From Intestinibacillus sp964580155 (GTDB lineage: Bacteria; Bacillota; Clostridia; Oscillospirales; Butyricicoccaceae), in contig CAZOJP010000021.1 in NCBI GenBank assembly GCA_964580155.1, positions 1 through 35,198 of the forward strand: 35,198 nt of DNA, in the 5' to 3' direction. Positions 16,850 to 24,568 of the stretch are shown in pieces. The notes under the pieces were generated by a model that saw only the letters and a list, made by a program, of their open reading frames with translations, was not told the origin of the DNA and did no database searches. A program made the translations under genes and the position numbers. Each line of letters begins with the position of its first letter. Positions within the stretch are counted from its first letter, which is position 1.

Positions 16850-18079
16850 ATGAACGCAGAGCTCATTGCGGTGGGAACCGAGATTTTGCTCGGGGAAATC
16901 GTCAATACCGACGCACAGCTGATTTCACAGGGGTTGTCCGAATTGGGCATCAACGTCTTTTACCAGACCGTTGTCGGAGACAATCCGGAGCGTCTGCGTG
17001 ATGTCATCGAGAACGCCAAGCAGCGCGCCGATATCATTATTACAACAGGGGGACTCGGGCCGACGCTCGACGACCTGACCAAGGAAATACTGGCGCAGGC
17101 ATTTGGCAAAAAGCTCGCGCTGCATCAGCCCTCCTACGACCGTCTGGTCGACTTTTTCGACACAATCGGGCGCGAGATGACACCGAATAACGTCAAGCAG
17201 GCATGGCTGCCCGAGGGGTGCACGGTGTTCACAAACAAGTGGGGCACAGCGCCCGGCTGCGCATTTGAGGCGGACGGCAAGCATGTGATTATGCTGCCCG
17301 GCCCCCCGCGCGAGTGCAATCCCATGTGGAAAGAATGCGCTATGCCGTATCTTTATCCGCTCGCGGGCGGCTGCATCGTGTCGCATAACGTCCGTGTATT
17401 CGGGCTGGGAGAAAGCGCGATGGAGGACCGCCTGCACGACATGATGGCGCGCATGACAAACCCGACCATCGCCCCCTATGCCAGGGTGTCGGAGTGCTTT
17501 GCGCGCGTAACCGCCAAGGCGGACACCATCGAGGAGGCCGAGGCGCTGCTCGCGCCCACCGTCGCGCAGGTGTGCGAAATGCTCGGGGACGATGTATACG
17601 GCGTGGATGTCGATTCACTCGAACAGGTTGTGGGCGACATGCTGCGTGAAAGAGGGCTGACCCTTTCCGTCGCGGAGAGCTGCACAGGCGGACTACTGTC
17701 CAAGCGGATTACCGATGTGCCAGGCAGCTCGGCATACTATAAAGGCGGCGTGTGCTCGTACACAAATGAGGTGAAGGTGAGCATGCTCGGCGTCAAGCAG
17801 CAAACCCTGGACACCTATACCGCGGTGTCCGCGCAGGTTGCGGCGCAGATGGCGCGCGGCGTTGCGCGCACACTGCACACCGATGTCGGTGTCGGCATCA
17901 CCGGCGTCGCAGGGCCGGATACCGACACCGATCAGCAGCCTGTCGGACTGGTCTATATCAGCGTTTTTTATGACGGAAACACAGTCACACAAAAGATACA
18001 GACCAGTTTTGGCCGCGATCGGGTGCGCAACAATGCGGCTTCCACCGCGCTCGATATGATCCGCCGACAGATCATGTAA
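16850..18079 (+). CDS. cinA: CinA-family protein (nicotinamide-nucleotide amidohydrolase)
   Basis: This 409-residue protein is the full two-domain CinA. The N-terminal half (1-~250) is the molybdopterin-binding-like COG1058 domain with AVGTEILLGEIVNT and TTGGLGPTLDD, linked in other bacteria to ADP-ribose or related pyrophosphatase activity. The C-terminal half (~255-409) is the PncC domain with SVAESCTGGLLS and GITGVAGPD, which deamidates nicotinamide mononucleotide for NAD recycling. In Firmicutes cinA often sits with recA and is competence-linked, but no recA is here. It ends at a strong terminator. Confidence 0.94.
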   Translation: MNAELIAVGTEILLGEIVNTDAQLISQGLSELGINVFYQTVVGDNPERLRDVIENAKQRADIIITTGGLGPTLDDLTKEILAQAFGKKLALHQPSYDRLVDFFDTIGREMTPNNVKQAWLPEGCTVFTNKWGTAPGCAFEADGKHVIMLPGPPRECNPMWKECAMPYLYPLAGGCIVSHNVRVFGLGESAMEDRLHDMMARMTNPTIAPYARVSECFARVTAKADTIEEAEALLAPTVAQVCEMLGDDVYGVDVDSLEQVVGDMLRERGLTLSVAESCTGGLLSKRITDVPGSSAYYKGGVCSYTNEVKVSMLGVKQQTLDTYTAVSAQVAAQMARGVARTLHTDVGVGITGVAGPDTDTDQQPVGLVYISVFYDGNTVTQKIQTSFGRDRVRNNAASTALDMIRRQIM

Positions 18080-18102
18080 CCACCAAAATTAATAATGCCC
18101 AG

Positions 18103-18140
18103 AAAAAGTCCGGCAAAATGTAATTTTGCTGGACTTTTTT
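18103..18140 (+). terminator. Intrinsic terminator of cinA
   Basis: A 17-bp stem (18103-18119 and 18123-18139, one G-T pair) with a 3-base loop runs into TTTTTT. It separates cinA from the glycogen cluster. Confidence 0.9.
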
Positions 18141-18158
18141 GCATACGTGTTGTATAAT
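18130..18158 (+). promoter_or_regulatory. Promoter of the glycogen cluster, with purine-rich leader
   Basis: A perfect TATAAT (18153-18158) lies 17 bases after a weak -35 TGGACT (18130-18135) that overlaps the cinA terminator. The leader from about 18165 to 18291 is very purine-rich and poor in structure. It holds an eight-codon frame starting with GTG at 18195 behind GAGAGGG (18195-18221, product MRKRQRKK); whether it is translated is unknown. Confidence 0.55.
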
Positions 18159-18291
18159 ATTTCTAGTATTAAAGTAAAAGTGAGAGGGAAAACTGTGCGA
18201 AAACGACAAAGAAAAAAGTAGAAAAACAGAAGATATGCAAGAAAGCATTAGAATATAGTCAGAAATAGCAGAAACAAGGAGATGAGTACAT

Positions 18292-20583
18292 ATGACACCA
18301 CAAGCTCGAAAGCTCTCCAGGCAGGAGCACGAAAACTTGTTTTACTCCGGTCAGGATTGCCGCGCATACGAATTTCTGGGGGCACATCCGCAGCAGTCGG
18401 ACGGGCAGGACGGGGTTGTGTTTGCGGTATACGCGCCGAACGCGGTCAGCGTGTCGGTGATCGGCTCGTTCAACGAATGGCAGCGCGAGAGCGCACCGAT
18501 GGAGCGCGCCGAGCAGGGCATTTGGCGGCGCTTTATACCCGGGGTTCAGCAGTACGATGCCTACAAATACAGCGTCGAGACCGCGCGCGGCGACATTCTG
18601 GATAAGTCCGATCCCTATGCCTTTCACGGCGAGACGCGGCCCGCGAACGCCTCCAAATTTTACGATCTGGATGGCTATGTGTGGAACGACGCAGACTGGC
18701 TGAAGTGGCGCGGCACGCACCCGCCGTACAGCAGTCCTGTCAACATTTATGAAGTGCACCTCGGCTCGTGGAAGCTGCACGAGGACGAAAACTTCTACTC
18801 CTACCGCGAGCTTGCGGAGGAGCTGATTCCCTACGTTAAGAGCATGGGATATACCCATATCGAGGTCATGCCGCTGACGGAATTCCCCTATGACGGGTCG
18901 TGGGGCTATCAGGTCACAGGTTACTTTGCGGCGACTTCGCGCTACGGCACGCCGCACGACCTTATGTATTTTGTGGACAAGTGCCATCAGGCGGGGCTGG
19001 GTGTGATTATGGACTGGGTTCCCGCGCACTTCCCGAAGGACGGACACGGTCTGGTCGAGTTCGACGGCTCCTACCTTTATGAATATGCCGACCCGCGAAA
19101 AATGGAGCACAAGGAGTGGGGCACGCGCGTATTCGATTACGGCAAGGTGTCGTCGCGCAACCTGCTTATGTCCTCGGCAATGTTCTGGATCGAGATGTTC
19201 CATATCGACGGCCTGCGCGTTGACGCGGTCGCGTCGATGCTCTATCTCGATTACAATCGGCAAAACGGCGGATGGGTATCGAACATCCATGGCGGCCGAG
19301 AGAATCTGGAGGCGGTCGATTTCCTGCGTCTGCTCAACGAAAAGGTGCTGGGGGACCATCCGGATGTACTGATGATCGCGGAGGAATCCACCGCGTGGCC
19401 GATGGTTACAAAGCCCGGCTACGACGGCGGACTGGGCTTCAACTTTAAATGGAACATGGGCTGGATGAACGACATGCTGTGCTATTGCGAGGCAAACCCG
19501 TTCTTCCGCAAGGATATGCACGAAAAAATCACCTTTTCATTTATGTATGCCTTCTCCGAAAACTACATATTGCCGCTCTCCCACGACGAGGTCGTGCACG
19601 GCAAACGCTCACTGCTCGACAAAATGCCCGGCGAATACGCGGAGAAATTTGCAGGCTTGCGCGCGCTGTACGGCTACATGATTGCGCATCCGGGCAAGAA
19701 AATGCTGTTCATGGGCGGCGAGTTCGGGCAGTTCACCGAGTGGGCATATGACAGAGGACTGGACTGGAACCTGCTCGATTACGACGCACACCGTCAGCTG
19801 AAAGCGTACGTCAGCGCACTCAACCATTTCTATCTGGCAAACAAGCAGCTTTGGGAAAACGATACCGACTGGCAGGGCTTTCAGTGGATTGACCACGAGG
19901 ACAACCGCAACAACGTCATCTCGTTCCGGCGCGTTGCGAAGGACGAGAGCGATCTCGTCGTTGTCGTCAACTTCGCACCCGTTCACCACGAGCACTACCG
20001 CATCGGCGTGCCGTTTGCAGGTACGTTTGAGGAGGTCTTTTCCTCGGATAAGCCGGAGTTCGGCGGCACCGGCATAGACAATGGTAAGGTCAAGACCGAT
20101 GCAATCGCAATCCACGGCCGTGAACAGTCGATCGACATTCAGTTGCCGCCGCTCGGCGTGATTTTCCTGCGCGGCACACCCAAACGCCGCCGCCGAACAA
20201 AGGCAGAAATGGAAGCGGCGCGCAAGGAGCTGGAAAAAGAGAAAAAAACCACGGCGCACAAGAAAAAGGACGCACCAAAAAAGCCACGCAAGACGGCTGC
20301 GACGGAAGAGAAAACCATCGCGAAGTCTACGGAAAAGGCGCTTGCAAAGCAGCAGAGCAAGGCAGTCGCAAAATCCACGGAAAAGGCGCTTGCAAAGCAG
20401 CAAAGTAAGGCAGTCGCGAAATCCACGGAAAAGGCGCTTGCAAAGCAGCAGAGCAAGGCGGTTGCAAAATCCACGGAAAAGGCGCTTGCAAAGCAGCAGA
20501 GCAAGGCAGTTGCAAAGTCCACAGAAAAGGCGCTTGCAAAGCGAGCGGAGGAGCAGACCGCACCTGAAAACAAAAAGTCGTAA
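18292..20583 (+). CDS. glgB: 1,4-alpha-glucan branching enzyme with Lys/Ala-rich tail
   Basis: GlgB transfers alpha-1,4 chains to alpha-1,6 positions to branch glycogen. The 763-residue protein has a CBM48 domain (about 25-115), a GH13 barrel and a C-terminal beta domain ending near residue 628. The catalytic residues are present: Asp311 in GLRVDAV, Glu364 in AEEST, Asp432 in SHDEVVHG. The core length of about 628 is normal. Beyond it lie 135 extra residues, first KRRRRTKAE and other basic stretches, then a 16-residue unit (KSTEKALAKQQSKAVA) repeated four times plus a partial copy. The tail is strongly basic, free of aromatic residues, and resembles histone-H1-like tails. Its function is unknown. 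GGAG lies ten bases before the ATG. glgC follows after 75 bases. Confidence 0.96.
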   Translation: MTPQARKLSRQEHENLFYSGQDCRAYEFLGAHPQQSDGQDGVVFAVYAPNAVSVSVIGSFNEWQRESAPMERAEQGIWRRFIPGVQQYDAYKYSVETARGDILDKSDPYAFHGETRPANASKFYDLDGYVWNDADWLKWRGTHPPYSSPVNIYEVHLGSWKLHEDENFYSYRELAEELIPYVKSMGYTHIEVMPLTEFPYDGSWGYQVTGYFAATSRYGTPHDLMYFVDKCHQAGLGVIMDWVPAHFPKDGHGLVEFDGSYLYEYADPRKMEHKEWGTRVFDYGKVSSRNLLMSSAMFWIEMFHIDGLRVDAVASMLYLDYNRQNGGWVSNIHGGRENLEAVDFLRLLNEKVLGDHPDVLMIAEESTAWPMVTKPGYDGGLGFNFKWNMGWMNDMLCYCEANPFFRKDMHEKITFSFMYAFSENYILPLSHDEVVHGKRSLLDKMPGEYAEKFAGLRALYGYMIAHPGKKMLFMGGEFGQFTEWAYDRGLDWNLLDYDAHRQLKAYVSALNHFYLANKQLWENDTDWQGFQWIDHEDNRNNVISFRRVAKDESDLVVVVNFAPVHHEHYRIGVPFAGTFEEVFSSDKPEFGGTGIDNGKVKTDAIAIHGREQSIDIQLPPLGVIFLRGTPKRRRRTKAEMEAARKELEKEKKTTAHKKKDAPKKPRKTAATEEKTIAKSTEKALAKQQSKAVAKSTEKALAKQQSKAVAKSTEKALAKQQSKAVAKSTEKALAKQQSKAVAKSTEKALAKRAEEQTAPENKKS
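20323..20541 (+). repeat. 48-bp tandem repeats inside glgB
   Basis: Four consecutive 48-bp units (20323-20370, 20371-20418, 20419-20466, 20467-20514) are followed by a 27-bp partial unit (20515-20541). All are in frame and encode the same 16 residues KSTEKALAKQQSKAVA. The copies differ by only a few, mostly silent changes, so copy number may have changed recently and could vary between strains. Confidence 0.95.
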
Positions 20584-20658
20584 AAATCGCAAAGGCACAA
20601 GCACCAATGAGATTTGGGATACAAGAACGGTAGATTTTACAAAGAATGGAGAGTTCAC

Positions 20659-21870
20659 ATGTATCGTAAGAAGGAATGCGTGGCAATGCTGTTGGCGGGA
20701 GGCCAGGGCAGCAGGCTGTATGTTTTAACAACCAAGGTCGCCAAGCCGGCGGTGCCTTTTGGGGGGAAGTACAAAATCATCGATTTTCCGCTTTCCAACT
20801 GCGTCAACTCTGGAATCGACACCATCGGTGTGCTGACGCAGTATGAGCCGCATGCGCTCAATGCCTATGTCGGAAACGGCCAGCCGTGGGATCTCGACCG
20901 TATGTCCGGCGGCGTGTATATGCTGCCGCCCTACCAGAAGGGGAGGAACTCCGAATGGTATAAGGGCACGGCGAATGCAATCTATCAGAACATCGGCTTT
21001 GTGGATGAGTACGACCCCGAATATGTCCTGATTCTGTCGGGTGACCATATCTATAAAATGGACTATGCCAAGATGCTCCAGGAGCACAAGGAGAGCAAGG
21101 CGGATGCGACCATCGCAGTGATTGACGTGCCGATGGCTGAAGCGTCCCGCTTTGGCATTATGAACTGCAACGAAGACGGAAGTGTCTATGAGTTTGAGGA
21201 AAAACCCAAGGAGCCCAAGTCCACGCTCGCATCGATGGGCATCTATATTTTCAACTGGAAGAAGCTGTGCAAGTACCTGACCGAGGACGAGCTGAATCCG
21301 CAGTCCTCGAACGATTTTGGCAAGGACATCATTCCGGCTATGCTGGCAGGCGGCGAAAGACTACAGTCCTGGCGCTTTAACGGCTACTGGAAGGATGTCG
21401 GCACGATCGAAAGCCTGTGGGAAGCCAACATGGATTTGCTGTCTCCCAAGTCCGGGCTGAATCTGGACGATGACGACTGGAAGATTTACGGCCGCAACAC
21501 CGGTGCCCCCCCGCATTTTGCAAGTGCCGATTCGTGCATCCGGCACTCCCTCATCTCGGAGGGCTGCGAAATTTACGGCGATGTTTCCGAGTCTGTACTG
21601 TTCTCCGATGTGACGGTCGCGCGCGGCGCGCAGGTCGAGTACTCCATCCTCATGCCGGGCGCCATCATCGAGGAGGGCGCGCAGGTGCGCTACGCCATCG
21701 TCGCGGAAGGTGCAACCATTGCGGCGGGCGCGCAGGTTGGGCAAAGCCCGTCTGACGGCGATATTGACAAATGGGGTGTCGCGGTCGTGGCAGCGGGTGT
21801 GCGCATCGGACGAGGTGCCAAGCTCGCGGCAAAGACGATGGCTGCCGATGATGTACAGGATAAGATCTAA
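20659..21870 (+). CDS. glgC: Glucose-1-phosphate adenylyltransferase, catalytic subunit
   Basis: GlgC makes ADP-glucose from glucose-1-phosphate and ATP, the committed step of glycogen synthesis. The protein has 403 residues. The nucleotide motif LAGGQGSRL is intact, followed by KPAVPFGGKY, the catalytic-site SGDHIYKMDY and EFEEKPK, and a C-terminal left-handed beta-helix with hexapeptide repeats (about 290-400). The ATG at 20659 was chosen because GGAG precedes it by seven bases; an earlier ATG at 20614 has no ribosome binding site. glgD starts 15 bases after the stop, consistent with the two subunits being made together. Confidence 0.95.
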   Translation: MYRKKECVAMLLAGGQGSRLYVLTTKVAKPAVPFGGKYKIIDFPLSNCVNSGIDTIGVLTQYEPHALNAYVGNGQPWDLDRMSGGVYMLPPYQKGRNSEWYKGTANAIYQNIGFVDEYDPEYVLILSGDHIYKMDYAKMLQEHKESKADATIAVIDVPMAEASRFGIMNCNEDGSVYEFEEKPKEPKSTLASMGIYIFNWKKLCKYLTEDELNPQSSNDFGKDIIPAMLAGGERLQSWRFNGYWKDVGTIESLWEANMDLLSPKSGLNLDDDDWKIYGRNTGAPPHFASADSCIRHSLISEGCEIYGDVSESVLFSDVTVARGAQVEYSILMPGAIIEEGAQVRYAIVAEGATIAAGAQVGQSPSDGDIDKWGVAVVAAGVRIGRGAKLAAKTMAADDVQDKI

Positions 21871-21885
21871 AGGGGGGATAAAACC

Positions 21886-23016
21886 ATGAAAAATGCACTG
21901 GGTATCATTATTGCGTTCGATAACGACAACGATCTGCGCGAGCTCACAGAGCATCGCACTGTTGCGGCTGTGCCGTTCGGCTGCCGCTATCGCGTAATCG
22001 ACTTCATGCTGTCAAGCATGGTAAACTCCGGCATCTACCGCGTCGGCGTGGTCATGCGCGACAAATATCAGTCGCTGATCGACCATATCGGCTCGGCAAA
22101 GGATTGGGATTTATCCCGCAAAAACGGCGGCGTAACGCTGCTGCCTCCGTACTCCTATTCCAGACGGGCCTCTCCGCTCGTCAACAGCGAATATCGCGGC
22201 AAGATCGACGCGCTCGCGGGTGCGGTTGACTTTTTGCAGAAGAACCGTTCGGACTATGTCGTGCTCGCGGACGGCGACATTGTAGCCAATCTGCCGATTG
22301 ATGAGATTATCCAGACCCACGAGGACAGCGGCAATCTCATGACGATGGTCTGCGTCAAAAAGACCAAAGACAGCCCGTTTACGACCTATGTCGAAATCAA
22401 CAATCGCAAAAAAGAGGTCACGGATATCCGTGTGGGCGATTGCGGCGACGGCCGATGCAAATACATTGCGCTCGGTGTCTATGTGATGCGTCGCGACTAT
22501 CTCATCCACCTGATTGCGGATTGCGTCACCCACAACTGCGTGCATTTTGAGCGCGAGCTGCTGCGGCACGCGTTGAGCGAAGGCACAATCGGCAGCTATC
22601 TTTTCACGGATTATGCAGTCAAGGTCGAAGACACGAAGGACTATTTCGCAGCCAACATGGATATGTTGGAAAAAGAGGTGCGCGACCAGCTTTTCCTGCG
22701 TACCCGTCCGGTTTATACCCGCATCCGCGATGAGGCTCCTGCCTATTATGGAGACAAGGCGGAGGTTGATGACAGCCTGATCGCGGACGGCTGCTACATA
22801 GAGGGTACGGTATCGGGCAGCATTTTGTTCCGCGACGTGCATGTTGACCGCGGGGCAAAGCTGGAAAACTGCATTGTGATGCAGTCCGGGCGCATCCTGT
22901 CGGGGGCATCGCTTGCGCATGTTATCACCGACCGCGGCGTGACAATCCGCGAAGGACGCACGATGATGGGGCACGAGAATTATCCGGTTGTCATTGCAAA
23001 AAGCTCAATTGTCTAG
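21886..23016 (+). CDS. glgD: GlgD, non-catalytic/regulatory GlgC-like subunit
   Basis: GlgD is a GlgC paralogue found in Firmicutes that pairs with GlgC and raises its activity. The protein has 376 residues with the same nucleotidyltransferase fold plus a beta-helix C-terminus. The N-terminal nucleotide loop is degenerate: where GlgC has GGxGxRL, this protein reads FDNDNDL, and ADGDIVANL replaces the SGDH segment. It is therefore unlikely to be catalytic alone. GGGGGG lies a few bases before the ATG. The order glgB-glgC-glgD-glgA is typical for clostridia. Confidence 0.94.
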   Translation: MKNALGIIIAFDNDNDLRELTEHRTVAAVPFGCRYRVIDFMLSSMVNSGIYRVGVVMRDKYQSLIDHIGSAKDWDLSRKNGGVTLLPPYSYSRRASPLVNSEYRGKIDALAGAVDFLQKNRSDYVVLADGDIVANLPIDEIIQTHEDSGNLMTMVCVKKTKDSPFTTYVEINNRKKEVTDIRVGDCGDGRCKYIALGVYVMRRDYLIHLIADCVTHNCVHFERELLRHALSEGTIGSYLFTDYAVKVEDTKDYFAANMDMLEKEVRDQLFLRTRPVYTRIRDEAPAYYGDKAEVDDSLIADGCYIEGTVSGSILFRDVHVDRGAKLENCIVMQSGRILSGASLAHVITDRGVTIREGRTMMGHENYPVVIAKSSIV

Positions 23017-23091
23017 TACAATGAGGGCGAAGGGCTGATTTTTCGGCCCTCTGTCAAATTGCATCAGGCGTCAGGGCAGGAGGTTTGACAT

Positions 23092-24519
23092 ATGAAAATC
23101 ATGTATGTATCGAGTGAGGTCGCGCCCTTTATCAAAACCGGAGGGTTGGGAGACGTAGCGGGTTCGCTGCCGCAGGCACTTGCGGCGGAAGGACACGAGG
23201 TCGCTGTATTCTGCCCGCTGTACAGTGCCATCGGCGCGGAATGGCGCGCCAAGATGACCTTTGTCAAAAATGCGTATGTGCAGCTTGCATGGCGCAACCA
23301 ATACTGCGGTGTGTTCGAATACCGCAGCAGCGGCGTCACCTACTATTTCATCGACAACGAATACTACTTTTTCCGCACGCAGATCTACGGAGAGTACGAC
23401 GATGCCGAACGGTTTGCCTTTTATTCCAAGGCGGTGCTTGAGATTCTGCCGGACCTCGACTTCCGTCCCGACATCATCCACAGCAACGATTGGCAGACCG
23501 CGCTTGTGCCGGTTTACTACAACCTGATGTTCGGCGCAAGGCCGTTCTATCAGGGCATCAAGACTGTCTTTACAATCCATAATATACAGTATCAGGGGCA
23601 GTACGGCCGAGAAATCCTGGAATATGTGCTGGGCATTGACGATGCGCATTTCCGCTCGGGCTTCGTGGTGCAGGACGGCGACGTCAACCTGATGAAGGCC
23701 GCAATCATCGCGTCGAATGCGGTCACGACCGTGTCCCCGACCTATGCCAAGGAGATCCAAACGCCGTACTACGGCTATCATCTGGACAGCATCCTGCGCG
23801 GAAACAGCTGGAAGCTGCATGGCATACTCAACGGCATCGACGTGGAAGCATTCAATCCCGAAACCGATTCCAAGCTGATCAAAAATTACAGCGCCAAGCA
23901 GCCCAAGGGCAAGCTCGAAAATAAACACGAGCTGCTGAAGCTGTGCGGACTGGAGGGCAACGCCGATACACCGGTCATCGGCATTGTCACGCGCTTTACC
24001 AGCCAAAAGGGACTGGATCTTTTGGAGGCCGTGCTGCACGAAATCCTCGAGGAGGACATCCGCGTGGTCGTGCTGGGCAAGGGCGACTGGCGGTATGAGC
24101 AGATGTTTTTGGATGCAAAACGTCTCTATCCGTCCAAAATTTCCGTGTCAATCATGTTTTCGAGCGATCTCGCCAACAAAATTTACGCGGGCGCGGATAT
24201 GTTCCTGATGCCGTCCAAGTTTGAGCCGTGCGGTCTTGCGCAGATGATTGCCATGCGCTACGGCACAGTGCCGATTGTGCGCGAAACCGGCGGACTGAAG
24301 GATACCGTGCAGCCGTATATCGATTATCTCGGCACAGGAAACGGCTTCACCTTTGCAAGCTATAACGCACACGATATGCTGCATGTCATCCGGGAAGCGT
24401 GCGGTGTCTATCATCTGAATCCCAAGGGCTGGGCTTCGCTCATGCAGCGCGGGATGACGGGAGACTTTAGCTGGAATGCCTCGGCACAAAGATACATCGA
24501 GGTATACGAATCACTGTAA
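23092..24519 (+). CDS. glgA: Glycogen synthase (ADP-glucose dependent, GT5)
   Basis: GlgA adds glucose from ADP-glucose to the non-reducing ends of glycogen. The protein has 475 residues, the typical GT5 length. The N-terminal ADP-glucose motif is KTGGLGD (Lys15). The second Rossmann domain carries GIVTRFTSQKGLDLL and the conserved PSKFEPCGL with the catalytic Glu, then TGGLKDTV. GGAGG lies nine bases before the ATG. The 75-base gap after glgD contains a small GC-rich inverted repeat with a T-rich loop, perhaps a weak attenuator. Confidence 0.96.
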   Translation: MKIMYVSSEVAPFIKTGGLGDVAGSLPQALAAEGHEVAVFCPLYSAIGAEWRAKMTFVKNAYVQLAWRNQYCGVFEYRSSGVTYYFIDNEYYFFRTQIYGEYDDAERFAFYSKAVLEILPDLDFRPDIIHSNDWQTALVPVYYNLMFGARPFYQGIKTVFTIHNIQYQGQYGREILEYVLGIDDAHFRSGFVVQDGDVNLMKAAIIASNAVTTVSPTYAKEIQTPYYGYHLDSILRGNSWKLHGILNGIDVEAFNPETDSKLIKNYSAKQPKGKLENKHELLKLCGLEGNADTPVIGIVTRFTSQKGLDLLEAVLHEILEEDIRVVVLGKGDWRYEQMFLDAKRLYPSKISVSIMFSSDLANKIYAGADMFLMPSKFEPCGLAQMIAMRYGTVPIVRETGGLKDTVQPYIDYLGTGNGFTFASYNAHDMLHVIREACGVYHLNPKGWASLMQRGMTGDFSWNASAQRYIEVYESL

Positions 24520-24568
24520 CCATCCGCGCAGCGCGCGGCGAAACAAAATAAGGGGTTAAAACTAGAAA

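Noticed and set aside
20323..20541. Regular repeats considered as a CRISPR array
   Set aside because: The units are directly adjacent with no spacers and lie in frame within glgB; they are protein-coding tandem repeats.
20614..20658. An earlier ATG giving GlgC 15 more residues
   Set aside because: No ribosome binding site precedes it, the extra residues are not part of the family N-terminus, and GGAG is ideally placed for the ATG at 20659.
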